Shown: positions 15,709 through 25,438 of the stretch, in pieces
Layout of the letters: the number at the start of each line of letters is the position of its first letter
Position numbering within the stretch: the stretch's first letter is position 1
Assembly: GCF_029633825.1 (NCBI RefSeq)
Contig: NZ_CP090641.1
Span: forward strand, 1,736,001-1,800,000
DNA from: Burkholderia contaminans
GTDB lineage: Bacteria; Pseudomonadota; Gammaproteobacteria; Burkholderiales; Burkholderiaceae
Direction of reading: 5' to 3'
DNA length: 64,000 nucleotides
The notes under the pieces: generated by a model
Told to the model about the DNA's origin: nothing
What the model saw: only the letters and a program-made list of their open reading frames with translations
Database searches by the model: none
Made by a program: the position numbers and the translations under genes

Positions 15709-15728
15709 TACTGTACAAACATACAGTA
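15709..15728. promoter_or_regulatory. LexA (SOS) box
   Basis: TACTGTACAAACATACAGTA is a full-length match to the enterobacterial/betaproteobacterial pattern CTGT-N8-ACAG with the flanking TA on both sides. It lies 72 bases upstream of the 15637 start and overlaps a possible minus-strand promoter (TTGCGG, 17 bases, TACAGT). The only other neighbouring gene ends at 15778, so the box can only serve the 126-residue gene and what follows. Confidence 0.8.
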
Positions 15729-15777
15729 CTTTCCGCAACTGGCCTGCAATTGGCCGTTTGGCCAGCTGGTCGCGCCG

Positions 15778-16389
15778 TCAGCGATGGATCACGATCAGCA
15801 ATGCCCGCGCCTCGGCCTTGCCGGGATTGCGGATTGCGTGCGGCTCATCGGCCGGGTAGCGCGCGGTGTCGCCCACCTTCAGGCGCCGGCTGGCTGCCGC
15901 GGCTTCGATTTCCATCGCACCCTGCAGCACGGTGAGGTGTTCGCGCGTGCCGGGCTCGTGGGCGTTCGATATCAGTGCGCCGCCGCCCGGCAGCGTGAGC
16001 TCGTACCACTCGAACTTGCCGGCGAGGTCGATCGGGCCCCACACACGCAACTGGTAGCGGCCGTCATGGCCGGCGAGCGTCGGGATGTCGTGCGGGCCGT
16101 CTACCCGGATGGTCTCGGGTGCCTTCGGCTGCGAGAACAGCTCGTCGAGCGTGATGCCGAGCGCGTTCGTCAGCCGCCATGCCACGGCGATCGTCGGGTT
16201 GGCCTTGTCGCGCTCGATCTCGGAGAGCATCGATTTCGATACGCCGGCCGCGCGCGACAGGTCGTCGAGCGTCAGCTTGCGTTCGTTGCGCAGCCGCTGG
16301 ATCTGCTCGCCGACACGCGGCGGCGTTGCGGCCGGCTGTTGCGGCGCGGCGCTGGCAGGCGTGCGCCGCGAACCGGAGGAACTTGCCAT
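15778..16389 (-). CDS. XRE-family regulator with C-terminal cupin domain
   Basis: 203 residues. The Cro/CI-type helix-turn-helix is at about 27-82 (IQRLRNERKLTLDDLSRAAGVSKSMLSEIERDKANPTI). A cupin sensor is at about 125-200 (AHEPGTREHLTVLQGAMEIE, then DTARYPADEPHAIRNPG). The layout is that of SutR/PuuR-type regulators that sense small metabolites. It is transcribed divergently from kbl-tdh, so it probably controls threonine catabolism, with threonine or a product as ligand. The first 25 residues are a low-complexity Ser/Ala/Pro tail. Confidence 0.9.
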   Translation of the reverse strand: MASSSGSRRTPASAAPQQPAATPPRVGEQIQRLRNERKLTLDDLSRAAGVSKSMLSEIERDKANPTIAVAWRLTNALGITLDELFSQPKAPETIRVDGPHDIPTLAGHDGRYQLRVWGPIDLAGKFEWYELTLPGGGALISNAHEPGTREHLTVLQGAMEIEAAAASRRLKVGDTARYPADEPHAIRNPGKAEARALLIVIHR

Positions 16390-16415
16390 TTGGATTCCGT
16401 TCGCTTAGAGTTGTT

Positions 16416-16445
16416 CGATATTTCGAATTCTAGTTCGGAATATCG
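16416..16445. promoter_or_regulatory. 30-bp inverted repeat, candidate operator for the XRE-cupin regulator
   Basis: CGATATTTCGAA and TTCGGAATATCG form 12-base arms with one mismatch around a TTCTAG spacer. The site lies in the divergent promoter region, 27 bases from the regulator start and about 105 bases from kbl. Its size suits a dimeric helix-turn-helix protein and suggests joint control of both transcripts. Confidence 0.7.
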
Positions 16446-16550
16446 GATAAATGCGGTCAACCGAACGACCGACTATAACAGTAGCAGGCCGTTGCGCCGC
16501 CGCCACGAGTGGCGCGTTGCGGAATGCGAAACCCTGTCAGGAGCTTTGCG

Positions 16551-17750
16551 ATGCGTGATGCCTTTCTCGCCCAGGTGCGCGGGACGCTGGACCAGATCCG
16601 CGCGGACGGTTTTTACAAGACCGAGCGCGAGATCGCGAGTCCCCAGGCGGCGGACGTGCGGCTCGCCGGTGGTGCCGGCGTGCTCAATTTCTGCGCGAAC
16701 AACTATCTGGGTCTGGCGAACGACTCGCGCCTGATCGACGCGGCGAAGGCCGGCCTCGACCAGGACGGCTTCGGCATGGCATCGGTGCGCTTCATCTGCG
16801 GCACGCAAACCGTGCACAAGCAACTGGAAAGCGCGCTGGCCGCGTTTCTCGGCACCGAGGACAGCATCCTCTATTCGAGCTGCTTCGACGCGAACGGCGG
16901 GCTGTTCGAGACGCTGCTCGACGAGAACGACGCGGTGATCAGCGACGAACTGAACCACGCAAGCATCATCGACGGCGTTCGCCTCTGCAAGGCGAAGCGC
17001 TTCCGCTACAAGAACAACGACCTGGTCGATCTCGAGGCGAAGCTCAAGGAAGCCGACGCAGCGGGCGCGCGCCACAAGCTGATCGCGACCGACGGCGTGT
17101 TCTCGATGGACGGCATCATCGCCGACCTCAAAGGCATCTGCGATCTCGCCGATCGTTACGGCGCGATCGTGATGGTCGACGATTCGCACGCGGTCGGCTT
17201 CATCGGCACGCACGGCCGCGGAACGCCCGAGCACTGCGGCGTCGAAGGCCGCGTCGACATCATCACGGGCACGCTCGGCAAGGCGCTCGGCGGTGCATCG
17301 GGCGGCTATGTCGCCGCGCGTCGCGAGGTCATCGAACTCCTGCGCCAGCGCTCGCGCCCGTACCTGTTCTCGAACACGCTCACGCCGAGCATCGCCGCGG
17401 CCTCGCTGAAGGTGCTGGCGCTGCTCGGCAGCGACGAAGGCGCGAAGCTGCGCGAGCGCGTGCGCGAAAACGGCGCGCGGTTCCGCAAGCAGATGACCGA
17501 GGCCGGCTTCACGCTCGTGCCGGGTGCGCATCCGATCATCCCGGTGATGCTCGGTGACGCGCAGCTCGCGACGAACATGGCCGACAAGCTGCTCGACGAA
17601 GGTGTCTACGTGATCGGCTTCTCGTTCCCCGTCGTGCCGCGCGGCCGCGCGCGCATCCGTACGCAGATGAGCGCCGCGCATACACCCGAGCAGATCGACC
17701 AGGCGGTCGCCGCGTTCGTGCGCGTCGGCAAGTCGCTCGGCATCATCTGA
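16551..17750 (+). CDS. kbl: 2-amino-3-ketobutyrate CoA ligase (glycine C-acetyltransferase)
   Basis: 399 residues, against 398 in E. coli. A fold-type I PLP enzyme of the alpha-oxoamine synthase family. The PLP lysine is K244 ([16 protein letters not shown]), the aspartate holding the pyridine nitrogen is in [11 protein letters not shown], and the N-terminal glycine-rich stretch is [10 protein letters not shown]. It splits 2-amino-3-oxobutyrate with CoA into glycine and acetyl-CoA, the second step of threonine breakdown. The ATG at 16551 follows GGAGC. It lies 13 bases upstream of tdh in one operon. Confidence 0.97.
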   Translation: MRDAFLAQVRGTLDQIRADGFYKTEREIASPQAADVRLAGGAGVLNFCANNYLGLANDSRLIDAAKAGLDQDGFGMASVRFICGTQTVHKQLESALAAFLGTEDSILYSSCFDANGGLFETLLDENDAVISDELNHASIIDGVRLCKAKRFRYKNNDLVDLEAKLKEADAAGARHKLIATDGVFSMDGIIADLKGICDLADRYGAIVMVDDSHAVGFIGTHGRGTPEHCGVEGRVDIITGTLGKALGGASGGYVAARREVIELLRQRSRPYLFSNTLTPSIAAASLKVLALLGSDEGAKLRERVRENGARFRKQMTEAGFTLVPGAHPIIPVMLGDAQLATNMADKLLDEGVYVIGFSFPVVPRGRARIRTQMSAAHTPEQIDQAVAAFVRVGKSLGII

Positions 17751-17763
17751 CGGAGGCGCGATC

Positions 17764-18792
<1,029 letters not shown>

Positions 18793-18802
18793 GTGCCGAG
18801 AA

Positions 18803-18842
18803 GGGGCGGTGCGGCATGTTTGCCGCCTGCCCCGTGTTTGTT
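18803..18842 (+). terminator. rho-independent-type terminator of kbl-tdh
   Basis: GGGGC...GCGGCA pairs with TGCCGC...GCCCC (18803-18833) across a short TGTT loop. A T-rich tail follows (GTGTTTGTTTG). The stem contains a 2-base mismatch bulge. Confidence 0.55.
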
Positions 18843-18886
18843 TGACGGCTGCGCTTTCGAGTCGAAACACGCGAATCCGCGCTCAA

Positions 18887-18902
18887 GGTGAGATTATTCG
18901 GG
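18887..18902 (-). repeat. inverted outlying iteron copy
   Basis: GGTGAGATTATTCGGG is the reverse-orientation iteron with one change in the A-run. It is intergenic, about 6.5 kb right of the main array. Confidence 0.75.
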
Positions 18903-19187
18903 AGCCGTGTTTGCGCGCCGAATCGCGACACGATCGCACATCGGTGACCTGCAATCGCACGCTCACTTCACCTGTCGGCAGTCGTCCCGCTTCCCGCCGT
19001 CACGCAGTTCGGCACTTGCCCCCTCTTCCAGGCACTTCCCTCTTGGCTGCCCGCGTGATCGTTCGCCACGCACGCGATGCGATGCGATGCCGAACCGCAC
19101 CGTCAACCGTGAGCCTTCACGCGTCGTTGCGACTCACTCATGCGGGAAGCAGTCGACATCGATGGATATCGACCGGTGCGCTGGCCG

Positions 19188-19604
19188 CTACTTGATCCGT
19201 TCACCATTCAACCCTCGCGGGTCGAGCTGAAGACTCAACACGACGAGCCAGCGCTTCGGGCACTGTGGTGCGATGTCGGCCGGATCGCCGTGCGTGCCGG
19301 GAACGGTGACGAACCCGTGTTGCGCCGCGTATTGATATGCGCGTAATGCGTCGGCCTGCAGCCAGAAGCTGACGAGCGCACACGTGACGAAGCGGAACAG
19401 CAGCACCGTCGCGGCATCCGGCGCGAAGCCTGCCATCACCAGCAGGCTTTCGAACGCGAACGCCAGCGCCTGGGCGACCGCGATCGTGAGAAACGTCAGC
19501 TTCAGCACACCGCGCAGCCGCTGCGCCGCGCGCACGCGTGCGTGCCGGACGTCAAGCCGGGTGTGATCGTCGCCGCCCTCGCGCTTCGGCATATCGTGTT
19601 TCAT
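19188..19604 (-). CDS. small membrane protein of unknown function
   Basis: 138 residues. A basic N-terminus (about 1-35) is followed by two hydrophobic helices (LTFLTIAVAQALAFAFESLLVMAGF and ATVLLFRFVTCALVSFWLQA) and a soluble tail. The start codon overlaps the stop of the upstream GNAT gene (ATGA), so the two are translationally coupled. No known domain is recognised. The tight coupling suggests it works with the acetyltransferase. Confidence 0.75.
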   Translation of the reverse strand: MKHDMPKREGGDDHTRLDVRHARVRAAQRLRGVLKLTFLTIAVAQALAFAFESLLVMAGFAPDAATVLLFRFVTCALVSFWLQADALRAYQYAAQHGFVTVPGTHGDPADIAPQCPKRWLVVLSLQLDPRGLNGERIK

Positions 19605-20239
19605 GACACTGCTCCGACGTGCCGCGCGATGTCGAACTGCGCCGTATTGCCGGCAACGATGCGACCGCTCCCGACGCTGACGGATTTGCACAGGATCGTG
19701 CTGTCGTAGTTGTGTCCCGGAAAGCGCATCACGTCGACCGGTTGAAATCCTTCGCGCCGATAGAAATCGATGAGCCGGACTGCCGCATACGGTGCGTCGA
19801 GTGCGAGATGCGTCGCGCCGCGCGCGGCGGCCCGCCGCTGCGCGAACGCGAGCAGCGAACGGCCGATGCCGCGATCCTGCCAGACAGGATCGACGGCCAG
19901 CTGGCCGAGTGTCGCGACGTGCCGGCTGCGGTACGGATCGCAGCGGGAATCGGGATCGTGCGACCGCATCGTCATCGTCGCGACCAGGTGGGCGTTGCCG
20001 AGCGCGACGAAGCACTCGCCGGTGAGCACGCGTTCGCGTGTCGTCGCGGGCGGCTGATCGACGCCCGGGCAGTTGAAGCCCAGTGCGCCGAGCGGTGCGA
20101 ACGCGCGATGCAGCAGCGCGGTCAACGTGTCGTACGAATCGCTGCACGGGTCGAAGCGCCGCACGACGACGCGGCCGTCGAGCCGCTTCGCATAAGCCGC
20201 ATAGGCGCGCACGGGGCGCGCGGATTCCGGTCGCTGCAT
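19601..20239 (-). CDS. GNAT-family N-acetyltransferase
   Basis: 212 residues. The acetyl-CoA binding motif A is at about 115-150 (ATLGQLAVDPVWQDRGIGRSLLAFAQRRAAARGAT, the Q/RxxGxG/A loop being QDRGIG). Motif B (ALDAPYAAVRLIDFYRREGFQPV) follows. An N-terminal segment of about 50 residues precedes the fold. The substrate cannot be inferred. The ATG at 20239 has AAAGGAC upstream. It is the first gene of a two-gene operon with the membrane protein. Confidence 0.88.
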   Translation of the reverse strand: MQRPESARPVRAYAAYAKRLDGRVVVRRFDPCSDSYDTLTALLHRAFAPLGALGFNCPGVDQPPATTRERVLTGECFVALGNAHLVATMTMRSHDPDSRCDPYRSRHVATLGQLAVDPVWQDRGIGRSLLAFAQRRAAARGATHLALDAPYAAVRLIDFYRREGFQPVDVMRFPGHNYDSTILCKSVSVGSGRIVAGNTAQFDIARHVGAVS

Positions 20240-20396
20240 GATGTCCTTTCGCCCAGACGGGGTGACCGAAGTGTAGTGAGCGTCACGCGTCCGCTTCAAG
20301 AAAAAATGTCGTAAACGGGGCGGCCCACGTCGCCCGTCCGGGCCGTGATTCAGCCCTCTCGCCGACAGGGCTTTTGCATGCGGGTGTTGACGACGG

Positions 20397-20410
20397 AGAA
20401 CGATCGTTCT
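20397..20410. promoter_or_regulatory. perfect palindrome upstream of the TetR gene
   Basis: AGAACGATCGTTCT is a perfect 14-bp palindrome centred 19 bases before the tetR start and just after a TTGACG -35-like element (20386-20391). The position suits autorepression by the TetR protein. Confidence 0.65.
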
Positions 20411-20421
20411 ACCGTAAACGC

Positions 20422-21027
20422 ATGAACACACCTCACGACTCCTCCGCCGAACCGGGCGTTCGCGACCGGCTGCTCGATGCAGCCGAAGCATTGATCTATT
20501 CGGGCGGCATCCATGCAACCGGCGTCGATGCGATCGTCAAGCGATCCGGCGCGGCGCGAAAGAGCTTTTATTCGCATTTCGAATCGAAAGAGGCGCTGGT
20601 CGTGGCCGCGCTCGAACGTCGCGACGAACGCTGGATGCGCTGGTTCGTCGATGCAACGCTGGCGCGCGGCAAGGCGCCGCGCGTGCAGTTGCTCGGCATG
20701 TTCGACGTGCTGCGCGACTGGTTCGGGCAGCCCGACTTCCACGGCTGCGCGTTCCTGAACGCATCGGGTGAGATTCCCGATGCGGATGATCCCGTGCGCG
20801 TCGTCGCTCGTGAGCACAAGGCACGCCTGTTGGCATTCGTACGCGAGCGGTTCGATGCGTATGCCGACGAAACCGGCGTCGAGCGCCGCGGGCTTGCGCG
20901 ACTGGCGCGCCAGTGGCTCGTGCTGATCGACGGTGCAATCGGCGTGGCACTCGTATCCGGCGATGCAAACGCCGCGCGCGACGCGCGCGCAACGGCCGAA
21001 CTGCTGCTCGACGCGGTGTCCCGCTAG
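20422..21027 (+). CDS. TetR-family transcriptional regulator
   Basis: 201 residues. The TetR_N helix-turn-helix is at about 12-58 (VRDRLLDAAEALIYSGGIHATGVDAIVKRSGAARKSFYSHFESKEALV). The C-terminal domain (WFGQPDFHGCAFLNASGEI) is of the type that binds small hydrophobic ligands. The ATG at 20422 is preferred because the palindrome at 20397-20410 would lie inside the coding region from an earlier start. The SnoaL-like gene follows on the same strand and is the probable target. Confidence 0.9.
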   Translation: MNTPHDSSAEPGVRDRLLDAAEALIYSGGIHATGVDAIVKRSGAARKSFYSHFESKEALVVAALERRDERWMRWFVDATLARGKAPRVQLLGMFDVLRDWFGQPDFHGCAFLNASGEIPDADDPVRVVAREHKARLLAFVRERFDAYADETGVERRGLARLARQWLVLIDGAIGVALVSGDANAARDARATAELLLDAVSR

Positions 21028-21090
21028 TCGAAGCAGCGATCCCGAACCGGCCGCGATTGTCCGCGGCCAGAACCTGAACAGGAGCAATCC

Positions 21091-21570
21091 ATGTCCGCTT
21101 CCCCCGAAGTCCGTCCGCCCGTTCCGCCCTTCACGCTCGAAACGGCCCGCCAGAAGGTGCGCGCCGCCGAGGACGGATGGAACACGCGCGACCCGCAGCG
21201 CGTGTCGCTCGCCTACACGCCGCAAAGCCGATGGCGCAATCGTGCGGAATTCGTGACCGGCCGCGACGAGATCGTCGGGCTGCTGCAGCGCAAGTGGGCG
21301 CGCGAGCTCGACTACCGGTTGATCAAGGAGCTGTGGGCGTTCGACGGCAATCGCATCGCGGTGCGCTTTGCATACGAATGGCATGACGATGCCGGCAACT
21401 GGTTCCGTTCGTACGGCAACGAGAACTGGGAGTTCGACGAGAACGGCCTGATGGCGCATCGTCACGCGAGCATCAACGACCTGCCGATTCGCGAGCAGGA
21501 TCGTCTCTATCACTGGCCGCTCGGTCGCCGTCCGGACGATCATCCGGGGCTGTCCGATCTCGGGCTGTGA
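21091..21570 (+). CDS. SnoaL/NTF2-like protein (DUF1348 type)
   Basis: 159 residues with the NTF2-like cone fold signature of the DUF1348 family ([30 protein letters not shown], then [14 protein letters not shown] and the repeated [31 protein letters not shown] blocks). The biochemical role of the family is not established, and small-molecule binding or catalysis is possible. It lies 63 bases downstream of a TetR gene with an AGGAG ribosome binding site. Confidence 0.85.
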   Translation: MSASPEVRPPVPPFTLETARQKVRAAEDGWNTRDPQRVSLAYTPQSRWRNRAEFVTGRDEIVGLLQRKWARELDYRLIKELWAFDGNRIAVRFAYEWHDDAGNWFRSYGNENWEFDENGLMAHRHASINDLPIREQDRLYHWPLGRRPDDHPGLSDLGL

Positions 21571-22084
21571 TGCGCGCGTCGGCTCGACTCGACGGATCGA
21601 CGAACACGTCACCGGCATGCAACGGTGAGGAAATTCGGGAGTCGGTGCGCTGAAGGTGAGATTTTTCGGGACGAGGTGAAACGTCGCGTCGGGCTGTGTG
21701 CAACGAGCCGTTCGACGCGGCGGCGCATCGGGCAAACCGGGCGTGCCGCACACGTTGGCATCGCGTGATGCACGTGTTTGCACGCAACGGTGTGCCTTAT
21801 TGCGCGATGCATCTCACCGATCGCACAGGGCCGGCAGTGAATTGACGATCGGTGTGCACGCACGCGATGTGCAGCTCACCGATCGTGACGACTTCGAAGA
21901 CGGATGGCGGGAGCCGCGCGCGTGGCGGTGCGGTGTCGTTCATCACTCGACGTCACCGTGCTGGCGACGGAATCCGCACGAGTGCGCAAATGCGTGGCGT
22001 GTCGCTCACCGCACTCCGCACTCCGCTCACCCACCGCCTCACGCAGTCACTATCCGGCGCGTGCGAACGCGCCGGGCATGATCG
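21571..22084. other. intergenic region with iteron pair
   Basis: About 510 bases between convergent genes. Apart from the inverted iteron copies at 21624-21670 I see no gene, terminator or RNA that I can support. Confidence 0.6.
21624..21670 (-). repeat. two inverted outlying iteron copies
   Basis: GGTGAGGAAATTCGGG (21624-21639, degenerate) and GGTGAGATTTTTCGGG (21655-21670, exact reverse consensus), 31 bases apart. Confidence 0.8.
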
Positions 22085-23170
22085 TCAGCCCGCGATGCGC
22101 GCGGCGATCGCCTCGCCGACTTCCTGCGTGCCCGCATTGCCGCCGAGATCGCGCGAATGCGGCCCCGTGCGCAGCACATCCTCGATCGCGGCGACGATCG
22201 CGTCGTGCGCTTCGCGTTCGCGGCCGGCGCCATTGCCGAGGAAGTCGAGCATCAACGCTGCCGACCAGATCATCGCAACGGGGTTCGCGATGTATTGCCC
22301 CGCGATGTCGGGCGCGGAGCCGTGCACGGGTTCGAACAGCGACGGAAACTTGCGGTCGGGATTCAGGTTCGCCGACGGTGCGATGCCGATCGTGCCCGTA
22401 CAGGCCGGCCCGAGATCCGACAGGATGTCGCCGAACAGGTTTGACGCAACGACGACGTCGAAGCGGTCAGGCTGCAGCACGAAGCGCGCACACAGGATGT
22501 CGATGTGCTGCTTGTCGACGGCGATGTCGGGATAGCGTTCGGCCATCTCGGCCGTGCGCGCGTCCCACCACGGCATGCTGATCGCGATGCCGTTGCTCTT
22601 CGTCGCGACGGTGAGGCGCTTCGCGCGCCGCTGTGCGAGGTCGAACGCGAATTTCAGCACGCGCTCGGTGCCGTGACGCGTGAAGATCGACTGCTGCATC
22701 ACGATCTCGCGTTCGGTGCCTTCGAACATCGTGCCGCCGACCGACGAATACTCGCCCTCGGTGTTCTCGCGCACGATCATGAAGTCGATGTCGCCCGCGC
22801 GGCGGCCGGCGAGCGGCGACGGCACGCCGTCGAACAGGCGTGCGGGACGCAGGTTGATGTACTGGTCGAACTCGCGGCGGAATTTCAGCAACGAGCCCCA
22901 CAGCGAAATGTGATCGGGCACCGTCGCCGGCCAGCCGACCGCACCGAACAGGATTGCGTCCATGCCCGACAGCTGCGCCTTCCAGTCGTCCGGCATCATC
23001 TTGCCGTGCTGCGCGTAGTAGTCACAGCTCGCCCAGTCGATCTGGACGAAGTCGAAGCGCACGCCGAAGCGCGCGGTCACGGCCTCGAGTGCGCGCAGGC
23101 CCTCGGGCATCACTTCGCGGCCGATGCCGTCGCCGGGAATCACGGCAATCTTGTAAGTCCTGTCGGTCAT
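22085..23170 (-). CDS. tartrate dehydrogenase/decarboxylase or D-malate dehydrogenase
   Basis: 361 residues of the isocitrate/isopropylmalate dehydrogenase superfamily. It has the N-terminal GDGIGREV loop, the substrate-binding region KFRREFDQYINLRPARL, the catalytic Tyr/Lys region (RENTEGEYSS), and the metal-binding and nucleotide loop DILSDLGPACTGTIG followed by PVHGSAPDIAGQYIANP. RREFDQYIN and the overall length match the TtuC/DmlA group, which oxidises D-malate or tartrate with NAD. The substrate within that group is not decidable. A LysR gene is divergent, as with dmlA-dmlR. Confidence 0.9.
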   Translation of the reverse strand: MTDRTYKIAVIPGDGIGREVMPEGLRALEAVTARFGVRFDFVQIDWASCDYYAQHGKMMPDDWKAQLSGMDAILFGAVGWPATVPDHISLWGSLLKFRREFDQYINLRPARLFDGVPSPLAGRRAGDIDFMIVRENTEGEYSSVGGTMFEGTEREIVMQQSIFTRHGTERVLKFAFDLAQRRAKRLTVATKSNGIAISMPWWDARTAEMAERYPDIAVDKQHIDILCARFVLQPDRFDVVVASNLFGDILSDLGPACTGTIGIAPSANLNPDRKFPSLFEPVHGSAPDIAGQYIANPVAMIWSAALMLDFLGNGAGREREAHDAIVAAIEDVLRTGPHSRDLGGNAGTQEVGEAIAARIAG

Positions 23171-23287
23171 GCAAATCTCCTTGGCTGGGCGGCCGGCTGC
23201 CTGGGGCGGTAGCGGCGCGTTACGTCATTTTATTTATTTCCATTCAGATTAAAATCGTGCGAAAGGTTAATCGACTTTCCACGAATC

Positions 23288-24211
23288 GTGAACAAATCGC
23301 CGAATCTGGACGACCTGCGCGTGTTCAGCCTGGTCGTCCGCCTGACCAGCTTCAGCGCGGCCGCCGAGCAGCTCGCGGTATCGCCCGCCTATGTCAGCAA
23401 GCGCATCGCGCTGCTCGAGGCGCAGCTCGGCACGCGCCTGCTGCATCGCTCGACGCGCCGCGTGACGGTGACGGAAGCCGGCGAACGCGTGTACGCGCGC
23501 GCCGAGAAGATCCTCGACGACGTCGATCATCTCGTCGAGGACGTGTCGACCACGCGCACGGTGCCGCGCGGGACGCTGCGCATTTCGAGCAGCTTCGGCT
23601 TCGGCCGGCACATCGTCGCGCCGGCGTTGCTCGACTTCACCGTGCGCTTTCCGCAGCTGAACGTGCGGCTCGATCTGTTCGACCGGCTCGTCGATGTCGC
23701 GGGCGAAGGCTACGACCTCGACGTGCGCATCGGCGACGAGATCGCCGATCACCTGATCGCGCGCCGCCTCGCCGCGAACTACCGCGTGCTGTGTGCATCG
23801 CCCGACTATCTCGCACGGCGCGGCACGCCGCGCTCGCTCGCGGATCTCGCGTCGCACGACTGTCTGGCCATCAAGGAGCGCGATCACCCGTTCGGCGTGT
23901 GGCGGCTGAACGTGCGCGGCGAAACGGCAACGGTGAAGGTCGGCGGCGCGCTGTCGACGAACCATGGCGAGGTGGCGGTGCAGTGGGCACTGGCCGGGCG
24001 TGGAATCGTGTTGCGTTCGATCTGGGAAGCCGCGCCGCTGATCGAACGCGGCGCACTGTGTCGCGTGCTGCCGGAGGCAATCCAGCCCGCGAACATCTGG
24101 GCCGTGTATCCGGAACGCGTCGCGGCGTCGGCGAAAGTGCGCGTGTGCGTGGATTTCCTGGTGGAGACGCTGGCCGGTTTGAATGCCGCCGCGGGTGACG
24201 AGACGGCCTGA
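23288..24211 (+). CDS. LysR-family regulator (DmlR-like)
   Basis: 307 residues. The winged helix is at about 5-65 (LDDLRVFSLVVRLTSFSAAAEQLAVSPAYVSKRIALLEAQLGTRLLHRSTRRV). The effector domain follows from about 90. The sequence type matches DmlR-like regulators. It is transcribed divergently from the tartrate/D-malate dehydrogenase, with 117 bases between, so it most likely controls that gene. The start is a GTG at 23288; no ATG lies before the helix-turn-helix. Confidence 0.92.
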   Translation: MNKSPNLDDLRVFSLVVRLTSFSAAAEQLAVSPAYVSKRIALLEAQLGTRLLHRSTRRVTVTEAGERVYARAEKILDDVDHLVEDVSTTRTVPRGTLRISSSFGFGRHIVAPALLDFTVRFPQLNVRLDLFDRLVDVAGEGYDLDVRIGDEIADHLIARRLAANYRVLCASPDYLARRGTPRSLADLASHDCLAIKERDHPFGVWRLNVRGETATVKVGGALSTNHGEVAVQWALAGRGIVLRSIWEAAPLIERGALCRVLPEAIQPANIWAVYPERVAASAKVRVCVDFLVETLAGLNAAAGDETA

Positions 24212-24222
24212 AACCGCCTAAA

Positions 24223-24238
24223 GGTGAGCTTTTACGGG
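24223..24238 (-). repeat. inverted outlying iteron copy
   Basis: GGTGAGCTTTTACGGG, which read on the minus strand is the CCCGTAAA variant also seen at the last main-array copy (12405). It starts 12 bases after the LysR stop. Confidence 0.75.
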
Positions 24239-24370
24239 GGGCTGTGCGGAACGTCGGCAGGCCCTCGGTTCCGGCTCGCAATCACGTCGCGAGCCGGTAC
24301 GTCCACCTTGCACCCACGCATAGGCGGCCGCAATGTGCAGGGCCGGCCGACGATGGCGCCCGCTCGTGCC

Positions 24371-25318
24371 TTATGCCGCTTTCGCCACCTCTACCGCGCC
24401 GAGCATCAGGTCGAGGTTCTGCACGGCCGCGCCGGATGCCCCTTTGCCGAGATTGTCGAACACGGCGGACAGCAGCACCTGGCCGTGATCGGCATTGACG
24501 AACACGCCGAGCCGCAGGTCATTGGTGCCGTTCAGCGCTTGCGGATCGAGATGCGTGATCGCTTGCGTCGCCGCGAGCGGCGTGACGTCGACGTGACGCG
24601 CGCCGGCGTAATGGTGCGCAAGACACGCATGCAACTGCTCACCGGTCACGCCGGCAGGAAGCAGGCGCAGCTCGATCGGCACGGTGAGCACGATGCCTTG
24701 CCGATAGGCACCGTAGGCCGGCACGAACATCGGGCGATTCGTCAGACCGGCGTGCAGCTGGATCTCCGGCACGTGCTTGTGCGCGAGTGCGAGGCCGTAG
24801 ACCTGTAGCGGTTTCGCTTGCGACGCATCGTTCGACTCGAATGCGTCGACGGCAGCCCGTCCGCCGCCCGAGTACCCGGAGACGGCATGGATGCTCACCG
24901 GGTAGTCGCGCGGCAGCAGGCCGGCCTGTTGCAAGGGGCGCAGCAGCGCGATCGCGCCGGTCGGATAGCAGCCGGGATTGGTGACGCGCCGCGCGTGCGC
25001 GATCGTCTGCGCGTGCCCGTTCGCCATTTCGGGAAAGCCGTAAACCCAATCCGGCTGCGTGCGATGGGCCGAACTCGCATCGATCACGCGCACCGCCGGA
25101 TTCCGGATGAAGCCGACCGCTTCGCGCGCGGCCGCATCGGGCAGGCACAGGATCGCGATGTCGGCTGCGTTGATTGCCTCGGCGCGGCGCACGGGATCCT
25201 TGCGCTCGGCGTCCGGCAGCGTGACGAGCTGCAGGTCGTCACGCCCGCGCAAGCGTTCGTGGATCAGCAATCCGGTCGTGCCTTGGTCGCCGTCGATGTA
25301 GACAGTGGGGTGGCTCAT
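24371..25318 (-). CDS. argC: N-acetyl-gamma-glutamyl-phosphate reductase, type 2
   Basis: 315 residues, the shorter class-2 ArgC. The nucleotide-binding loop is [15 protein letters not shown] near the N-terminus. The catalytic cysteine is C117 ([10 protein letters not shown]). [15 protein letters not shown] and the ENDDLRLGVF-like segment complete the dimerisation and substrate domain. It reduces N-acetylglutamyl phosphate in arginine synthesis. The other arg genes are not in the window, and a LysR gene is divergent, an unusual partner for argC. Confidence 0.93.
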   Translation of the reverse strand: MSHPTVYIDGDQGTTGLLIHERLRGRDDLQLVTLPDAERKDPVRRAEAINAADIAILCLPDAAAREAVGFIRNPAVRVIDASSAHRTQPDWVYGFPEMANGHAQTIAHARRVTNPGCYPTGAIALLRPLQQAGLLPRDYPVSIHAVSGYSGGGRAAVDAFESNDASQAKPLQVYGLALAHKHVPEIQLHAGLTNRPMFVPAYGAYRQGIVLTVPIELRLLPAGVTGEQLHACLAHHYAGARHVDVTPLAATQAITHLDPQALNGTNDLRLGVFVNADHGQVLLSAVFDNLGKGASGAAVQNLDLMLGAVEVAKAA

Positions 25319-25438
25319 GATGGTCGCGCGCCTTCGGTTCGGTCGTCGGGAAAGCCGTATCGTCCGCCGAACACCTAGAATAGGAAAAGTTGAATTTGCT
25401 GACTACGAGATTCAGTTTTCTTGAACGAGAGGTGAAGG

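Larger units (their letters stand above)
18793..19187. other. intergenic region after tdh
   Basis: About 400 bases without a gene, holding the tdh terminator candidate (18803-18842) and one inverted iteron copy (18887-18902). The rest has no recognisable feature. Confidence 0.6.
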
